DNA from: Lunularia cruciata
Taxonomy: Eukaryota > Streptophyta > Marchantiopsida > Lunulariales > Lunulariaceae
Direction of reading: 5' to 3'
NCBI GenBank assembly: GCA_948567375.1
Contig: OX419760.1
Coordinates: 2,294,001 to 2,358,000 of the forward strand
Length of the DNA: 64,000 bases
Position numbers and translations under genes: made by a program. Under the pieces are notes generated by a model, which had not been told where the DNA came from, did no database searches, and was given only the letters and a program-made list of their open reading frames with translations. The number at the start of each line of letters is the position of its first letter. The stretch's first letter is position 1. Below are positions 1 to 11,470 of the stretch, in pieces.

Positions 1-1045
1 GTAATACGTGCATGGCTATTCCTGTCTGAAACTAAAGTCCTTCAATGCTCTTTCCAAAGTAGGGGAGGAGAGCAGAGGGCAGCTGAGAACACGGACCTCG
101 ACATCCGTGCTACTGAACATGAAGTACTCGTCAAACCCTCCTATATGAACCGACCGTGGATAGAGGTAACAGCGCGTCATCAGATTGAACAGCTTTTAGA
201 GTCTTATAGAAGAAGATCCCACAACCAAGAGGACTTAATCTCGACTCAACTTTTATGTCGTATGCTAACTTGCACCCTGTTGTTCGTATCGCAATATCAT
301 ATAGAGCGTACATTATGGATACTACTGCTAATAACTAGAGTACACCTTAGACATTCTATGATAACGCCCTCACGGTCTGGACCATGTCTCTCACAAACGG
401 ATAAACAGAGAAGAGGAACCAACAGATATTCAATCAAGCAGAACATTCGCGTGTCAATTGAAAAACCGGTTTACAATTTCTTATATTATTAAAATAGAGG
501 GCTTGAGCAAAGTACATCATAACTTGGGGATTATCTATCCTGACATGCTCAACGCAAGCATTAGTCCTCTAACTATCACCTAGTAGTAGTCAGAACCGTC
601 ATTGTCTGTTCGAGAGAACTATGACTTAGTCAATACCCCGGGGTAGCTGGATATGAGTGCCAGTACCCCCCGTACCAAGTTCTGTCATAGGTCTTAGAGT
701 TGAAGGACAATTTTGGATAATTCCTATAAGGCTAGCTCTGTGTAGAAGTGAAGCCCGAGTCAGAAAGAAAAGAGGACCCAGTGGAAGCTCAGGGTGGAGT
801 GGAAAGTTAAAGGCGAGGTCCAGACAGACCTGTCTAGCGGTAGCTATATGAAAGGACCTAAGCGGATTACATGAAACCAGAATAGAAGATTTAATTACAC
901 ATACAATGAAACAACCAATCTGTTACTCGACTGACCACAACATTCAAGCATTGCTTCAATGAAGTAGATCTCCTTTAAGACTGCATTTCAATTCTCTATC
1001 CATGAGTGACAATGGTCCCCAAGGGCCTCGTAAGAACTATTAGAC
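1..1045. other. Left flank, no gene recognised
   Basis: No reading frame here has recognisable motifs, and the frames present are short and compositionally random. The stretch lies downstream of the minus-strand PPR gene, so its right part (about 850-1045) probably holds the PPR 3' untranslated region. I see no tandem repeat, RNA gene or transposon terminus. Confidence 0.5.
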
Positions 1046-3862
1046 TTATGTAGCCCCCTTTCCTGCTCCTTTCAGAAATTCACTGGCCTTCTCCATCTGA
1101 CCTTCCCTCATAAGGATATCAAACAAGGAATTATAGGTTATCTGATTTGGGGGACAGTCACTCTGACTCATTTCTTCAAACAACTTCTGGGCCTCTTCTA
1201 GTTTGCCTGCCTTGCAATAGCCGTCGATAAGAGAGTTGTAGGTAACTACATTAGGAAGACAGCCTATGGCCTGCATATTTCTAAAAAGACTCTGGGCTTC
1301 CTCCAACTGACCTGCCTTTTGTAGGCCAGTGATCAAAGAGCTATACGTATAGACGTCTGGAGTACAACCTACTTGCTTCATTTCTTCAAAGAGCTTAAAA
1401 GCAACATCTAATTGACCAGCTTTGTGGGAAATGTCGATGAGAGCATTATAGGTGCACGCAGTGGGTGTGCAGCCAGATTTCATTTCCTCAAAAAGCTTCC
1501 AAGCGTTTTCTACATGACCTAGCTTACCTAAACCTGAGAGCAGCGAGTTGTAGATAACAACGTTAGGGATGTGATCCTTCTGTTTCATTTCCTTCACAAT
1601 ATTACAGGCTTCCTTCACCTTATCAGTCTTCAGAAATGCCTGTATCATAGAATTGTAAGTGTACGTGTCTGGTACACACTTGTCTTCCTTCATTTCTGTA
1701 AAGAGCTCCCATGCCTCCTTCACTCTGCCACTCGTTCCGAATGCCTTCACCAAGATGTTGTACGTGATTGCATCTCTTGGACGATTCCTCTTCTTCATCT
1801 GTTGAAAGAGCTCACTCGCCTCTTTAAGTGATCCTGCCCTGCACAGACCATCAATGAGGGAGTTGTAGCTGACAACGTCTGGAGTGCATCCTTTTCTCTC
1901 CATTTCGCCAAAAAAGTCTAGTGCTGACTCCAGTCTGTCATCCTTGCATAGCGCATTCAAGAACGCGTTGCATGTGAAAATATTTGGTCTATTTCCAGCC
2001 AGCTTCATCTCATCCAGTAATTGTCCAGCCTTCTCCCAATTCCCGGCTTTTCCAAAACCATCAACAAGACAAGTATATGTTATTTGATTTGGAGCATAGT
2101 TCCTTGACTTCATCTCCTGAAAGATCTTGTGTGCATCCTCCAGCTGATTATCCTTAACGAGTCCGTTGATCACACAGTTGTAGGTAACCACATCAGGTGC
2201 CAGACCTTTGCTTTCCAGTTCGTGTAATAACAGACGGGCCTGCTTTGTATGACTGATTTTCACCAGGGCATCTACAGCAACATTGTACGCAAACACTCGA
2301 GAAATTGTGCAAAACTGCTTCATCTCCTTAAATATCTCCCATATCTTGTCCCACTGGCCAGCCTTGTGTAGAGCATCTAGCACTAGATTGTAGGTGATCT
2401 CTGTGGGGGAAGTCCCGTTCTCCTTCATCTGTTCAAACAAAGTCAAGACCATCTTCCACTGACCTGACCTCTTGAAGCCATCAATCATGATGTTGTACGT
2501 TATTACGTTTGCTACACCAAATTTTGCCTTCATCTCCTCGAATATCTTATGGGCCTCCTCCATCTCCTCGGCCTTGCAAAATCCATGCACGAGTGAGACA
2601 TACGTAACCAGAGTAAAGCTGTGGATTCCTTCCCTCATTTCCTGGTAGAACTCCCGTGCATCATCTGCCCGACCGGCCTTTTGAAGTGCATAGATGAGAG
2701 TACTGTAGGTAATTTCATTCGGTTTGCACCCCTTGGTTTTCATCTCCTCAAAGAGTTCACAAGCTTGCTCCAAATTACCCATTCCAGCCACTAGATTCAG
2801 CATAATACTATACGTTACCACATTAGGTTGGCAACCGCTAGACTTCATCTCCTCAAAAAGTTCACAGGCATTTGAACTCTGCCCTGCCTTCTGAAAATTC
2901 CCAATCAGAGAGTTATATGTAACCACATCAGGAACAGAATTGTCTTCCTTCATCTCCTGTAACAAAGCCCAAGCCCTCTGATTTTGACCTGTTTTGCCTA
3001 GCAGGTTGATCAAGCAGTTGTAAGTATCCACATGGGGCAGGTAACCCTTTTTCTTCATCAATTCTACATACTTGAATGCCTTTTCCAGTTCAACTACGGA
3101 CTTCTTCTGCATATCAGTGTCAACCGAAAGAGCCCTCCCCAACAGCCTACCATCAGACAGTTTGGACACACTTGCTTTCGCGAGAACTCTGATCAGAAAA
3201 TCGTAAATCATTCCATCCGGTTCCACTTTCGCCTCCTTCATCTCTACCAAAAGCTTTCGTGCCTCGTCAGCTTTGCCATCTTTCACGTAGCTTCTCATTT
3301 GTGCGATGTAAACATATAGGTCTGGTTTGTGACCGTTTGCTTTCATCTTGGCGATAACTTTCTGAGCTGCTTCTATGTTATTCAACTTGCAAAGCTGCAC
3401 AGCAAGATCTGAGTAGCTCGACCTTGCGGGTTTCAACTTCTTATCTTCCATCTCTTGCAGCAGTGCCATAGCAGTATCAACTTTTCGGCACTCTAGGAGC
3501 ATTCTTGCCATGTCGTTATACACATAGCCTGCGGTGCTAAATCCCCCTTGGCTCTCCGCCCATCTGAAAAATCTCATAGCTGTAGCAGGATCTTGTTGAA
3601 ACTTCATGACCTCAACCACTAGAGAAGACGTTGGCCTCAATTTCATCCGCTGAAATTCCATCTCCATATCTCCACCCTGGTCGAGAACAGAACTTATCTG
3701 GAATGCAAGACGCTGAAACCCTGTGGTAGCTCCTGTAAAAGGAGTCTTCTTCGGATATGTAGTAGCTTTGATTGCATTCCCCAACCTTCGGTTACTCTTC
3801 CCCCGGGTGTGTGCATATCCATGTGCAGTACTGCTGCAAAAACAACACTGGAGATTGTTCAT
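1046..3862 (-). CDS. P-class pentatricopeptide repeat protein, intronless
   Basis: This is an organellar RNA-binding protein of the P-class PPR family; such proteins act in RNA stabilisation, processing, splicing or translation in plastids or mitochondria. The frame opens further upstream, but the codon at its 5' end is TTG; the first in-frame ATG is at 3862, giving about 938 residues. The first ~45 residues are Ser/Arg/Lys/Cys-rich with almost no acidic residues, as in an organellar targeting peptide. The rest is about 23 tandem repeats of 34-35 residues with the canonical pattern (VVTYNSLIDG...EEMK..GC.PN), many ending in a near-identical EEMK helix. One early repeat (around 3020-3240) carries an extra ~25 residues. 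There is no E, DYW or SMR domain at the C-terminus, which ends shortly after the last, degenerate repeat. Intronless structure is usual for the family. The exact target is unknown. Confidence 0.95.
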   Translation of the reverse strand: MNNLQCCFCSSTAHGYAHTRGKSNRRLGNAIKATTYPKKTPFTGATTGFQRLAFQISSVLDQGGDMEMEFQRMKLRPTSSLVVEVMKFQQDPATAMRFFRWAESQGGFSTAGYVYNDMARMLLECRKVDTAMALLQEMEDKKLKPARSSYSDLAVQLCKLNNIEAAQKVIAKMKANGHKPDLYVYIAQMRSYVKDGKADEARKLLVEMKEAKVEPDGMIYDFLIRVLAKASVSKLSDGRLLGRALSVDTDMQKKSVVELEKAFKYVELMKKKGYLPHVDTYNCLINLLGKTGQNQRAWALLQEMKEDNSVPDVVTYNSLIGNFQKAGQSSNACELFEEMKSSGCQPNVVTYSIMLNLVAGMGNLEQACELFEEMKTKGCKPNEITYSTLIYALQKAGRADDAREFYQEMREGIHSFTLVTYVSLVHGFCKAEEMEEAHKIFEEMKAKFGVANVITYNIMIDGFKRSGQWKMVLTLFEQMKENGTSPTEITYNLVLDALHKAGQWDKIWEIFKEMKQFCTISRVFAYNVAVDALVKISHTKQARLLLHELESKGLAPDVVTYNCVINGLVKDNQLEDAHKIFQEMKSRNYAPNQITYTCLVDGFGKAGNWEKAGQLLDEMKLAGNRPNIFTCNAFLNALCKDDRLESALDFFGEMERKGCTPDVVSYNSLIDGLCRAGSLKEASELFQQMKKRNRPRDAITYNILVKAFGTSGRVKEAWELFTEMKEDKCVPDTYTYNSMIQAFLKTDKVKEACNIVKEMKQKDHIPNVVIYNSLLSGLGKLGHVENAWKLFEEMKSGCTPTACTYNALIDISHKAGQLDVAFKLFEEMKQVGCTPDVYTYSSLITGLQKAGQLEEAQSLFRNMQAIGCLPNVVTYNSLIDGYCKAGKLEEAQKLFEEMSQSDCPPNQITYNSLFDILMREGQMEKASEFLKGAGKGAT

Positions 3863-3917
3863 GCTGGTAAGGAAGGCATTACAATTGGACGATCCACCCA
3901 AATAGAATCCAAAACGG

Positions 3918-4241
3918 TCATATAATCGGCCGAAACATCCACATCAGTCCATAAGTGCAGTTTTCACTAGGTACCTTATGAAGTGGAGCCGGGTCCACAT
4001 ATCGTGGCCATCTATACCCATTTCTAAATTGTACGGTTTCATGAGCAAAAATCGCCGACGTTGACGCTCTTGGAGTGCTGGAGGCAGAGCTGAAATCTAC
4101 TGCATCGAGCACTTTGTGGGCAGGATCCAATTCCTGGCTGAATTGCAAACCTTTTCTAGAAGGGGCACAATTTACTGGGGCTATCTTCTGCCACTGTCGG
4201 ATGAGAGACTGAATCTTCATGCCAGACGGTCCCTTCGCCAT
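3918..4241 (-). CDS. Short ORF resembling a SAUR N-terminus (doubtful)
   Basis: A 107-residue frame begins at a good context (AAAATGGCG). Its start (MAKGPSGMKIQSLIRQWQKI) resembles the basic N-terminal helix of moss and liverwort SAUR proteins, and a Ser/Thr-rich segment follows. The conserved SAUR core (VPxGhxxVYVG...) is not present in this frame. A GT donor-like site (CATAAG/GTACCT) near 3984 could splice to another exon, but no acceptor leading to a SAUR core is visible before the PPR gene. It could be a truncated SAUR copy, an upstream exon of an unrecognised gene, or chance. It lies just upstream of the PPR gene on the same strand and could simply be its leader. Confidence 0.3.
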   Translation of the reverse strand: MAKGPSGMKIQSLIRQWQKIAPVNCAPSRKGLQFSQELDPAHKVLDAVDFSSASSTPRASTSAIFAHETVQFRNGYRWPRYVDPAPLHKVPSENCTYGLMWMFRPII

Positions 4242-6141
4242 TTTGATGTACGGAAAAGACTGAACACCTGAATAAGAATAGTAGCAAGGTTACCTGCAAA
4301 ATCAGGACACGGAGATTACGGTCAGCTTCAGCCTACCGACACTCTTGACCCACAAATGACATGTAAAGTGCTGGAAGTTTGTACTGTTTAAAATGCTAAA
4401 AGGAGCTTCAAAAAAGTAGAACAGAAGAGTAAGGCCCGAGTAACCAAAATGTTCTGTTAGATTTTCTCAGAAACACAGAATCGAATGATCTAAGTCCAAC
4501 TGAATTGTGAACCTGGGTGACTTGCCGACGGAAAAAGATACGAGCAGAAACGGATTCACATCGTCCCTCAACATTCTCACCCACAGATAAGCACGGTATC
4601 TCCTATATCGATCTGAACAAAGTATTGAGGTGCCAGAGGCCTCTGAGGTCCACAATTGACAAAACTACAACTTAGTCAGAAATATACTGTGGCAGCTAAA
4701 AGTGATAAAATTGGTACCGGTTATAATCCCTTCCGCCCCCACAAATAACCACCGTCCTCAGCAAACGGTGGATATTCAAGCTATCGGGAGACCGCTCCTT
4801 TGAATTCAAACCACATACGATCGAAGAGTACGACATTCCAAGCATGTCGATGTCGAACCGAAGTCAATTCCTATTCAAATCAGCAACTAATCGCTAGGGA
4901 TGACTTCCCGAACCCTGTGTGTACTCAGATCACGATCCCTTAAAAATGTTCACCTGCAGGATTTCTCTTCACATTCACGAGCGTATTAGGGCGTTTCAAT
5001 TGAAGAATTAGCTGAAATTTGTAAAGTCCGGAAATATCTTCACGGGTACCCTGAAAAGAGAGAAGAGAGGGTGCGTTTTAATGACAGGTAGAGCCCGTCA
5101 AACTTTGACAGGCTCTATCGTTTAATGCTCTGCAGATTTTTCGGTCTAGTTTTCGGGTACAGATTCCATGGGGTCACGGGGTATCCCCGTATAATTTTAG
5201 GGTCAAGAAAGTGGTGACCAGTAAACTTTACGGGCCTGTGGATATTGCCCATCAAAAACCCTAGCATATAAACGGCGCATCTTTACGTAGTTTCCAGGTT
5301 CCATAAAAAATTGAATGGGAACACGTAGACCTCTATTTGAAACACCCAATTAAATTCGGTAGTCATTGGTGAGGTCTAGTTAGCATATGAAACTTCCACA
5401 GAACATGGTATCATGCCCTAAGGAAGGCCTTGGACGGAGACCTAAAGTTAGCCAAACAACGTAGAGGGTAGTTTGTGTACGCCGGCTCCATACCTATACT
5501 ACATCATGAGGTGATGCGTTTCTTATGGTCATTGTTGTAAAGGTCTCATAAACAAATGTTAGAGAGAGTACCGAACAAGTTTATGCGATAGGGTGGGTGA
5601 TACTAGGGCTTTGTTTGTCGGTAAAGATTCCCCCAAGAAAATTCACGGGAGGTGCCGTATAACTTTATGGGGCTTATGTGAGGAATAGGGGGTTTCAGAA
5701 ATAGGTTGGACGGATGTCTGCGGGGAAAATAACAAACCTTGTAATAGTTTATAGTGAACTCTGTAACATTACGAGATGGTAATGACTGAACGCTCGGTAA
5801 CTTCAGTTAAGTTAAGGGATATATTCAACTAATTGCATTCATTTATAAAAATCAAATCCTACCTTACGGATGTTGTGGAATCCCGTAAGTAAATAAATGA
5901 TTGTCAGAGAAAGCGACGTGTTTCCTCCCAAGTGTGGCCATGTAATCATTTAGTCACGTATTGATGATCTGTTTTTGTATTCAATATCCAAAGTGGCCCC
6001 ACCCAACAATTCAAATTTGTAAACTGAAATTCACCACCCTCATTAGCAAAGGTGCGAGTTGTCAGGCAAGTAACGAGGGTTTTGTAGTTTCGAATTGGTG
6101 TGGGAAATGATCAGCGCCGCCGTGCGGCAACCAAGAAATTG
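4242..6141. other. Intergenic region between PPR/SAUR-like and SANT-like genes
   Basis: Divergent upstream region of the minus-strand PPR/SAUR-like unit and the plus-strand SANT-like gene. No long frame has motifs. The segment 5080-5700 has recurring short phrases (GTATAA...TTTA(G/T)GGG and cgggtaccc/ggggtatcccc types) that look like decayed repeat sequence, but I could not define a unit or ends. Confidence 0.4.
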
Positions 6142-7506
6142 ATGAGAGTGCGACTATTCTCACACTCACATTGGGAGTGCAACAAACTTTTTGCAATGGG
6201 AGATCAAGTACCGCAATTTAGTGTAGGAGACTCCATTATCGATGACGCTGATCCGGGACCTATAGAGTCATCTTTGGATTCGCAACCTCAACAGCAATTA
6301 GTGAAATTTGGAGACTTGTTGAGGATGGCTTCTTCTGTGCTTGGAAAAACCAAGGAGGATGAACGATTTCACATGGCAACACACCATTACAGCCAAATAC
6401 TGGATTATTTGGAAGACCCCGAGCATTTTGCACAAATTCATGGTAGGAACTGCGAAAATCCCATTCAGAAATCGACCGCATTTAGTTTCATGGCAACCTT
6501 TTTGATTAGAGAGGATATCGGGTTTCCTACCTCTATGACAGGTGACAGACTTTACAAGAAATGGTTGCGGTACATGAAACAGTACAAAGAAACTCGGGAG
6601 CTCAAGAACAAGGCGACAGGAGAAGGTCTCACCGAGAAGGAATATAGCAAAGGGTGGAGAACTATAGAAGATAAATTGAATGGAATGTGCCCGCATTTTG
6701 CAAGAATGGAAGCCATGTTCGGGAGCAGAGCAAACATAAGTCCACCGGCAATGGTAAGTTTAGGAGATTGTAATCCTAATTCGAGCGAGATTTGCTAGGC
6801 TGGCGAGGAGGAGGTCCATGAAGGTGCGCAAGAGTGCTCCAATTTCTCATCTCCTCCAGAGGTGGTGCTCCCTAACTCAGGCCTTGAGTTGGTCGTGAAT
6901 ACCCAAGGGGTGGAAAGTTTAGCAAGTGGCATGGAGAATGGAATCTTATCACCAAAGGATGAGTCTCCATGTATTCCACCGGCCGAAGATGCGCCTTTCA
7001 TTACACCACCACCGCCTTTAATTTCTACAAGAGATGGATCTGACTGTGCAGACCAAGAAGGGGAACGGGACCCAAAGAGGAGGAAAGGTGGAATTTCTGC
7101 AAGTAAGGTACCCAAGTTTTTGCCCAGTATGTCATTGTCTCATGATTTAGCAAAAATTACCATGTTAAAGGCAGATAGTATAGAATCCACAGAGAGGTTA
7201 CGACTAGCTGAACTAGAAGCCACCAACATGAGGAAGAGAGAGAAAACAATGTTGAGAATGGAAGCAAAGCGAGTTAGATTAGAGACAGAGAAGATGAAAA
7301 TTGAAATAGAGAAAAAATTGAGCGCAGATAAAAGGAAAGCTAGGGCAGACAAACACAAATTTAAGGAGAAGAGTTTAGAATCAAAGCGCACTCATGAAAT
7401 CAAAATGAGTCTCATACAAGCAGGGAAAACTCCTGAGGAAATAAGTGACTATTTTAAAGTGCTCACTCAGGTTCAACGTCCATCATACTCTACTGATAGT
7501 GAATAG
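6142..7506 (+). CDS. SANT/Myb-like DNA-binding protein, Harbinger-partner type
   Basis: Two frames in the same phase join into one protein of about 439 residues if the 45-nt segment 6754-6798 is removed. The first in-frame ATG is at 6142; a second at 6196 is an equally good start. The N-terminal half carries a conserved block: aromatic-rich helices, then KWLRYMKQYKETRELK, TGEGLT, EKLN-like and CPHFARMEAMFG, matching the SANT/Myb-like (trihelix-type) domain of the accessory proteins that accompany PIF/Harbinger transposases, and of host genes derived from them. A proline/acid-rich linker with a basic patch (PKRRK, near 7072-7086) could be a nuclear localisation signal. The C-terminal ~100 residues are a charged coiled coil (RLRLAELEA...EKMKIEIEKK). 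A decayed Harbinger transposase lies 6.2 kb downstream on the opposite strand. It could be the ORF1 of that element or a domesticated host gene. Confidence 0.7.
6754..6798 (+). other. Candidate 45-nt intron with an in-frame TAG
   Basis: The segment starts with a perfect plant donor (ATG/GTAAGT), has a CTAAT branch-like motif and ends TTTGCTAG. It is a multiple of three, and the TAG acceptor itself is the only stop between the two halves of the SANT-like gene. Removing it joins SPPAM to AGEEEV without a frame change. At 45 nt it is shorter than usual plant introns, so the alternative is a simple nonsense mutation in a decaying gene. Confidence 0.5.
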
Positions 7507-7726
7507 TGAATAGTATACCACCATGTAACCTTTATTATTATTATAATAAAGATGAGTTATGGAAACTTTGCTATGGAAACCTGATGCAACTTGTTACCAT
7601 TCAGTTCCTCAAAACTTTTTGTTTTTGATGTTTTCTTTACCACTCAATCCATTCTGTCATATATTTTTTGCACAATTAGAGCAATATGCGACAAGTTGAC
7701 CCTCATACCCAAAAAATCTCAAGTTG
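7507..7726. other. 3' flank of the SANT-like gene
   Basis: AT-rich sequence with TTATTATTATAATAAAG near 7530, which can serve as polyadenylation signals. A duplicated phrase (ATGGAAAC, near 7559 and 7574) is present. Nothing else is recognisable. Confidence 0.4.
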
Positions 7727-8100
7727 TCTATGGTGGTCGTCTGCGCTCGAAGCCGCTTGTTGATGCTCGTGGGTGCTGAAAGCCGCTCGTCTGTGGTCAT
7801 ACGCATGTCAAGCGCATGTAGGCGCTTGTAGTCACTGGTTGCCGCTCTATGGCCTCCTAGGGAAGTGCCCGTTGACGCTCATGGCCGCTAGTGTTCGCTC
7901 AAAGCCGTTGGGAAAGTGGGATCATGGCGCTTGTAGGCGCTTGTAGGCGCCCGTAGTCGCTGGGTGCTACTATGTGGCCCCAAGGTAGTTGCCAGTTGAC
8001 GCCCGCGGCTACTTGTTGGCGCTCGCCAATATATTTATGATGAATTTTGTGGCTCGTAGTCGCTCGGAGGTGCTCGGAGGCACGCGTAGACGCTGATGTG
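7727..8100 (+). repeat. GCGCT-type degenerate short-repeat island 1
   Basis: The stretch is made of loosely repeated 9-14 bp phrases of the form (G/A)(G/T)(C/T)CGCT(C/T)GT(A/G)G, for example GGCGCTTGTAG, GCCGCTCGTC, GACGCTCATGG and GTCGCTGG. It is strongly G/C-skewed against an AT-rich surrounding and has no coding capacity. Dense short degenerate repeats of this type are typical of the subterminal regions of DNA transposons such as CACTA elements. Islands 2 (11650-12200) and 3 (13113-13312) share the phrase; island 3 is in opposite orientation. Confidence 0.7.
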
Positions 8101-8180
8101 TTTAGGGTTTAGTGTTTAAAGGGAAATTGCGTACATATTTGTAAGGTGGTGACAAGTTGGATACAAAAAGAACAATCCAA

Positions 8181-8202
8181 GGGTTTAGGGTTTAGGGTTT
8201 AG
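8181..8202 (+). repeat. Three copies of the plant telomere heptamer
   Basis: GGGTTTA occurs three times in tandem, with further single or paired copies at 8101-8111. It sits at the edge of GCGCT island 1, and a two-copy version lies inside island 2 near 12092. It is short and is not evidence of a chromosome end. Confidence 0.8.
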
Positions 8203-10168
8203 AGGAGGGTGATCACAATGAGTGTTCAATATGAGTTTGGAATATGAGTTGAATATGAATATGAGAGTTCACAAGTGTAAACTAAAACATAAAATTATAC
8301 ATGGAGAGAAATGAAAATAATATGTATATAAATGAAAAGCCAATAGAACCTAAACATATGACTATGGAGGTCGAGGAGGTGAAGAAGAAGAGGGTGATGC
8401 ACTATGGTGTCTAAGTGCTATTACTGCATCCTCAAGTCTACGACGGTATACATGATGTTGAATCCTAAATGGACTCAATGACCACCATAGCGGCCACTCG
8501 CTCTCATCCAAGTCTCAATGCCTGATACCACTAGCAAGAAGAGGATAAGGGTCACAACTATAAGAACTCAATCTACCTGATGTCCACTCCTCTTCTGCCC
8601 AACTAATAGCAGGCCTATCATCATGGACAAATCTGTCCAAAGCACTCATCAAAGGGTCAAATGACCAAGTGTATAATGCTCTATGTACCCTATAAGGACA
8701 GAAGTGGGTAGGGTGGATACCACTATGTGGATGGTTCCTATAATAAGAGAGTGCATAACTATCTATGATCAAAAGATCACAAAGAGGTAAACCTAATGAA
8801 GTCAGATGCTCATATGATCTAACTCTAAGTCCTCTGAACTCTGAATCTTGCTGCATATCTCTAGAGCACAAACATGCCATGAGGTGAGACCCGGTGTGAA
8901 CTCCCTCAGGGAGTTCAGACCACTGCCACATGCTCCATAGCAACCACTCCACTCCATCTGGAGTAAGATCTATCCACAAGATAACCTCAAAGCGTAGCAA
9001 ACAGAACTGGATGAAATGGCAAACACCAGGACGGGCCACCCACCCTACAAGCCCGGACTGTGTGTGAGGGAACCAACCATGTGTAGTCGTCCCGCTCTCC
9101 CATGCCCTGAAACCGATAGCATCGTGAATCCATAATGAACACATACAAGTAACATCCACAATAATAATCTTCTTCCGTAGGAAGCCGGGGAAGAAGATAC
9201 GTGGAATATACTCTCCTAATAGATGAATCCTCTCTCTAAACTCAGTCTGAGTGCCCTAAGTCTCCACACTATGGGGTAACATATGGGTGGCATCAGTCTG
9301 GGTCTGCATCTCATGACGAGTATGGGTCTCGCGAGCAATAGTATGTAGTCTGGGTCCAAGATATGCCACACGAGCCCTCAAATGAGCTAGACTAATCTCA
9401 CTCTCCTCTACATGAGCTCTCATCTGAGCTAGACTACTCTCGCTCTCCTGTACCTAAACATGTGCACTCTCACACCTCTCTATAGCATATGCTAACTCTT
9501 GTGCCTGATTATGTAACTGGAGCTTGTAACCCTCTGCCATGGCAACTACACCCAGTATGTCCATGTCCAAGTCACCTAATCTCTGCTCTCTCTTCATCTC
9601 AGAAGTAAGCAAGGTCAGATGTCTCTCCTCCTTTGCAGCAAGTAAATCCTCTCGCTCACCAAGGAGTCTCTCTTGCTCTAGCAGTAATCTTTCTCTCTCC
9701 TCTACACTTTCCAATCTACTCTCGCGCTCAAGCACTAATCTCTCTCTCTCCTCTACACTCTCCAATCTACTCTCACGCTCAAGGAGATTTCTCTCTCTAC
9801 ACTTAGCCACTCTTACACAATCATCTAAAATGCAAGTGATGTCAACCAAATAGGAAGGAGGTGAAGGTACTCTGAAATGCATGGGGTCACCAACTCCATC
9901 CACAGATGGAGGAAGGGGTGAAGGGGAAGAAGAGTGAAAAGGAGCTATCTCAACAAAGGGTAAGGGCTGTGTCTCAACACGAATCTGTTGAACACATGTT
10001 CACAAATGGTACATTTAGTTATCCATCAAGTACAAATTCATACTTGAATATACAAATACACAAGTTCACAAGTTCTTTAATTCAAGCTTCTTAAATGAAC
10101 TCATTTATTAAATCCGATAATGCTATATACAAAAGAACTTTGTATGTTTTCCAACATACAAAGATATG

Positions 10169-10171
<3 letters not shown>

Positions 10172-10227
<56 letters not shown>
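10172..10227. repeat. (AT)28 microsatellite
   Basis: Uninterrupted AT dinucleotide run of 56 nt, located in the presumed intron of the unrecognised minus-strand gene. Confidence 0.97.
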
Positions 10228-10229
<2 letters not shown>

Positions 10230-10791
10230 CAAAACTCAAACCTAAAACTCAATCACTCACCATCCTCATCCTCTCCCTCATCCTCTCCCTCATCCTCTCC
10301 ATCATCAATAGTCTCGTCCTCATCCGAGCTATCTGCATCCTCATGATCATCACCATGCTCTCCCTTGTGTATAATCTCCTCCTCTCCATCACTCAGGTAC
10401 ATGACGTCCTCCTCTGGAATGAAACCTCTCTCCACAAAGAGATGAGTGAGTACCTGTCCAAGGAAGGTGACTCTAAACCTACGCCCTTTAGGACTCATCA
10501 CTTGGGTTTGCAAACTCACCACCTCTGCAATGATAGCTCTAAAAGCCAACTCTCCCCAATCATAATCTTCCACACCAAATCTCCTCAACTTGGTCTTGGT
10601 GTTGAGTACCAAATGCCCATGTACAATCTTGGGCCTAATAGTGGGTGCAACTAGTGCACCCATCAACTGGAAGAAAGCTCTGAATGCAGGATATACACAT
10701 TGCCTTGCAAGATATCTTTTTGCAACCTTGTCCCTTTGTGGAAACCAATCTGAGACAGCTGTGTAAGGAACTGTCCTTTGTCTTGGTGTTC

Positions 10792-11470
10792 TGTGAGCCG
10801 ACCTGTCTCTCACTCAGGATGAACCTCTGATGGCTATTATGGTAGCGCACCATGGACTAAGAAGGCAAGGAACCCCAACTCCATCATACTCCTCCAAGGC
10901 TAACACTCCAAGACTCAAGACATTGCTCACTAGAGAACTCAATGAGAGAGAGATAGTTGCAAATGAAAGGATGATGAGTACCTCCTCACTCCTTGTTTAT
11001 ATACTTGTGAAATAGTTACGTACCAAAGTTACTAATTACCGTAGTAACTCAAGTTACTAGACTAAAAGTCAAGTAAAGTCAAAAAGTAGAAAGGAATATC
11101 CATTCACATGGGCATATTCCCCTTATCTTGACCCAACCACTAAAGCAAGGATTCCTTCACATGGGCTATCCTTGGACTAAAGAAGAATCCAAAACAAAAA
11201 GGCTTGCGGGCCCAAGAGTTCTCAACTCTTTCCCCAAAGCCAAACACCTAGGAATAATACCAAGTCAACACACTAAAATCCAAAATAGTGGTGCTCATCT
11301 TTTCTACTTCCTCTAAAGTAAGGTCCCATCTATCTTAGCTATGACTAACTTTAGCTAACCATGACTAATATAGAACCATCCTTTATCTCTATATAAATAA
11401 TATCTCTTAAGTACTTGTAATACCAAGCTAAATATCACAATACCACACACATGCACAAATGGGTGTTACA
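10792..11470 (-). mobile_element. Solo LTR-like insertion inside the unrecognised gene
   Basis: On the minus strand the insert begins TGTAACACCC, a very common start for plant gypsy LTRs, and ends CTCACA; it is 679 bp. The flanks carry the same GTTC (GTTCT if the terminal T is shared) at 10788-10791 and 11471-11474, as expected for a target duplication. If the insert is ignored, the reading frame of the host gene continues across the junction without a shift (PRGR, then TPRQRT). It has a TATATAG run near 11390. Its last ~100 bp in plus orientation (11371-11470) recur at 31281-31377. Confidence 0.75.

Noticed and set aside
1571..3319. Plus-strand open frames of 67-95 codons inside the PPR gene
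   Set aside because: They lie opposite a clearly coding repeat array and translate the complement of the PPR repeats; no motifs.
6298..6696. Minus-strand frame of 132 codons opposite the SANT-like gene
   Set aside because: Antisense shadow of the better supported SANT/Myb-like frame.
8181..8202. Telomere or interstitial telomere
   Set aside because: Only three heptamers; plant genomic DNA often contains such short runs, and the neighbouring sequence is transposon-like.
10166..10654. Plus-strand frame of 162 codons with an Ile/Tyr repeat
   Set aside because: It is the translation of the (AT)28 run plus the complement of the acidic tail of the minus-strand gene.
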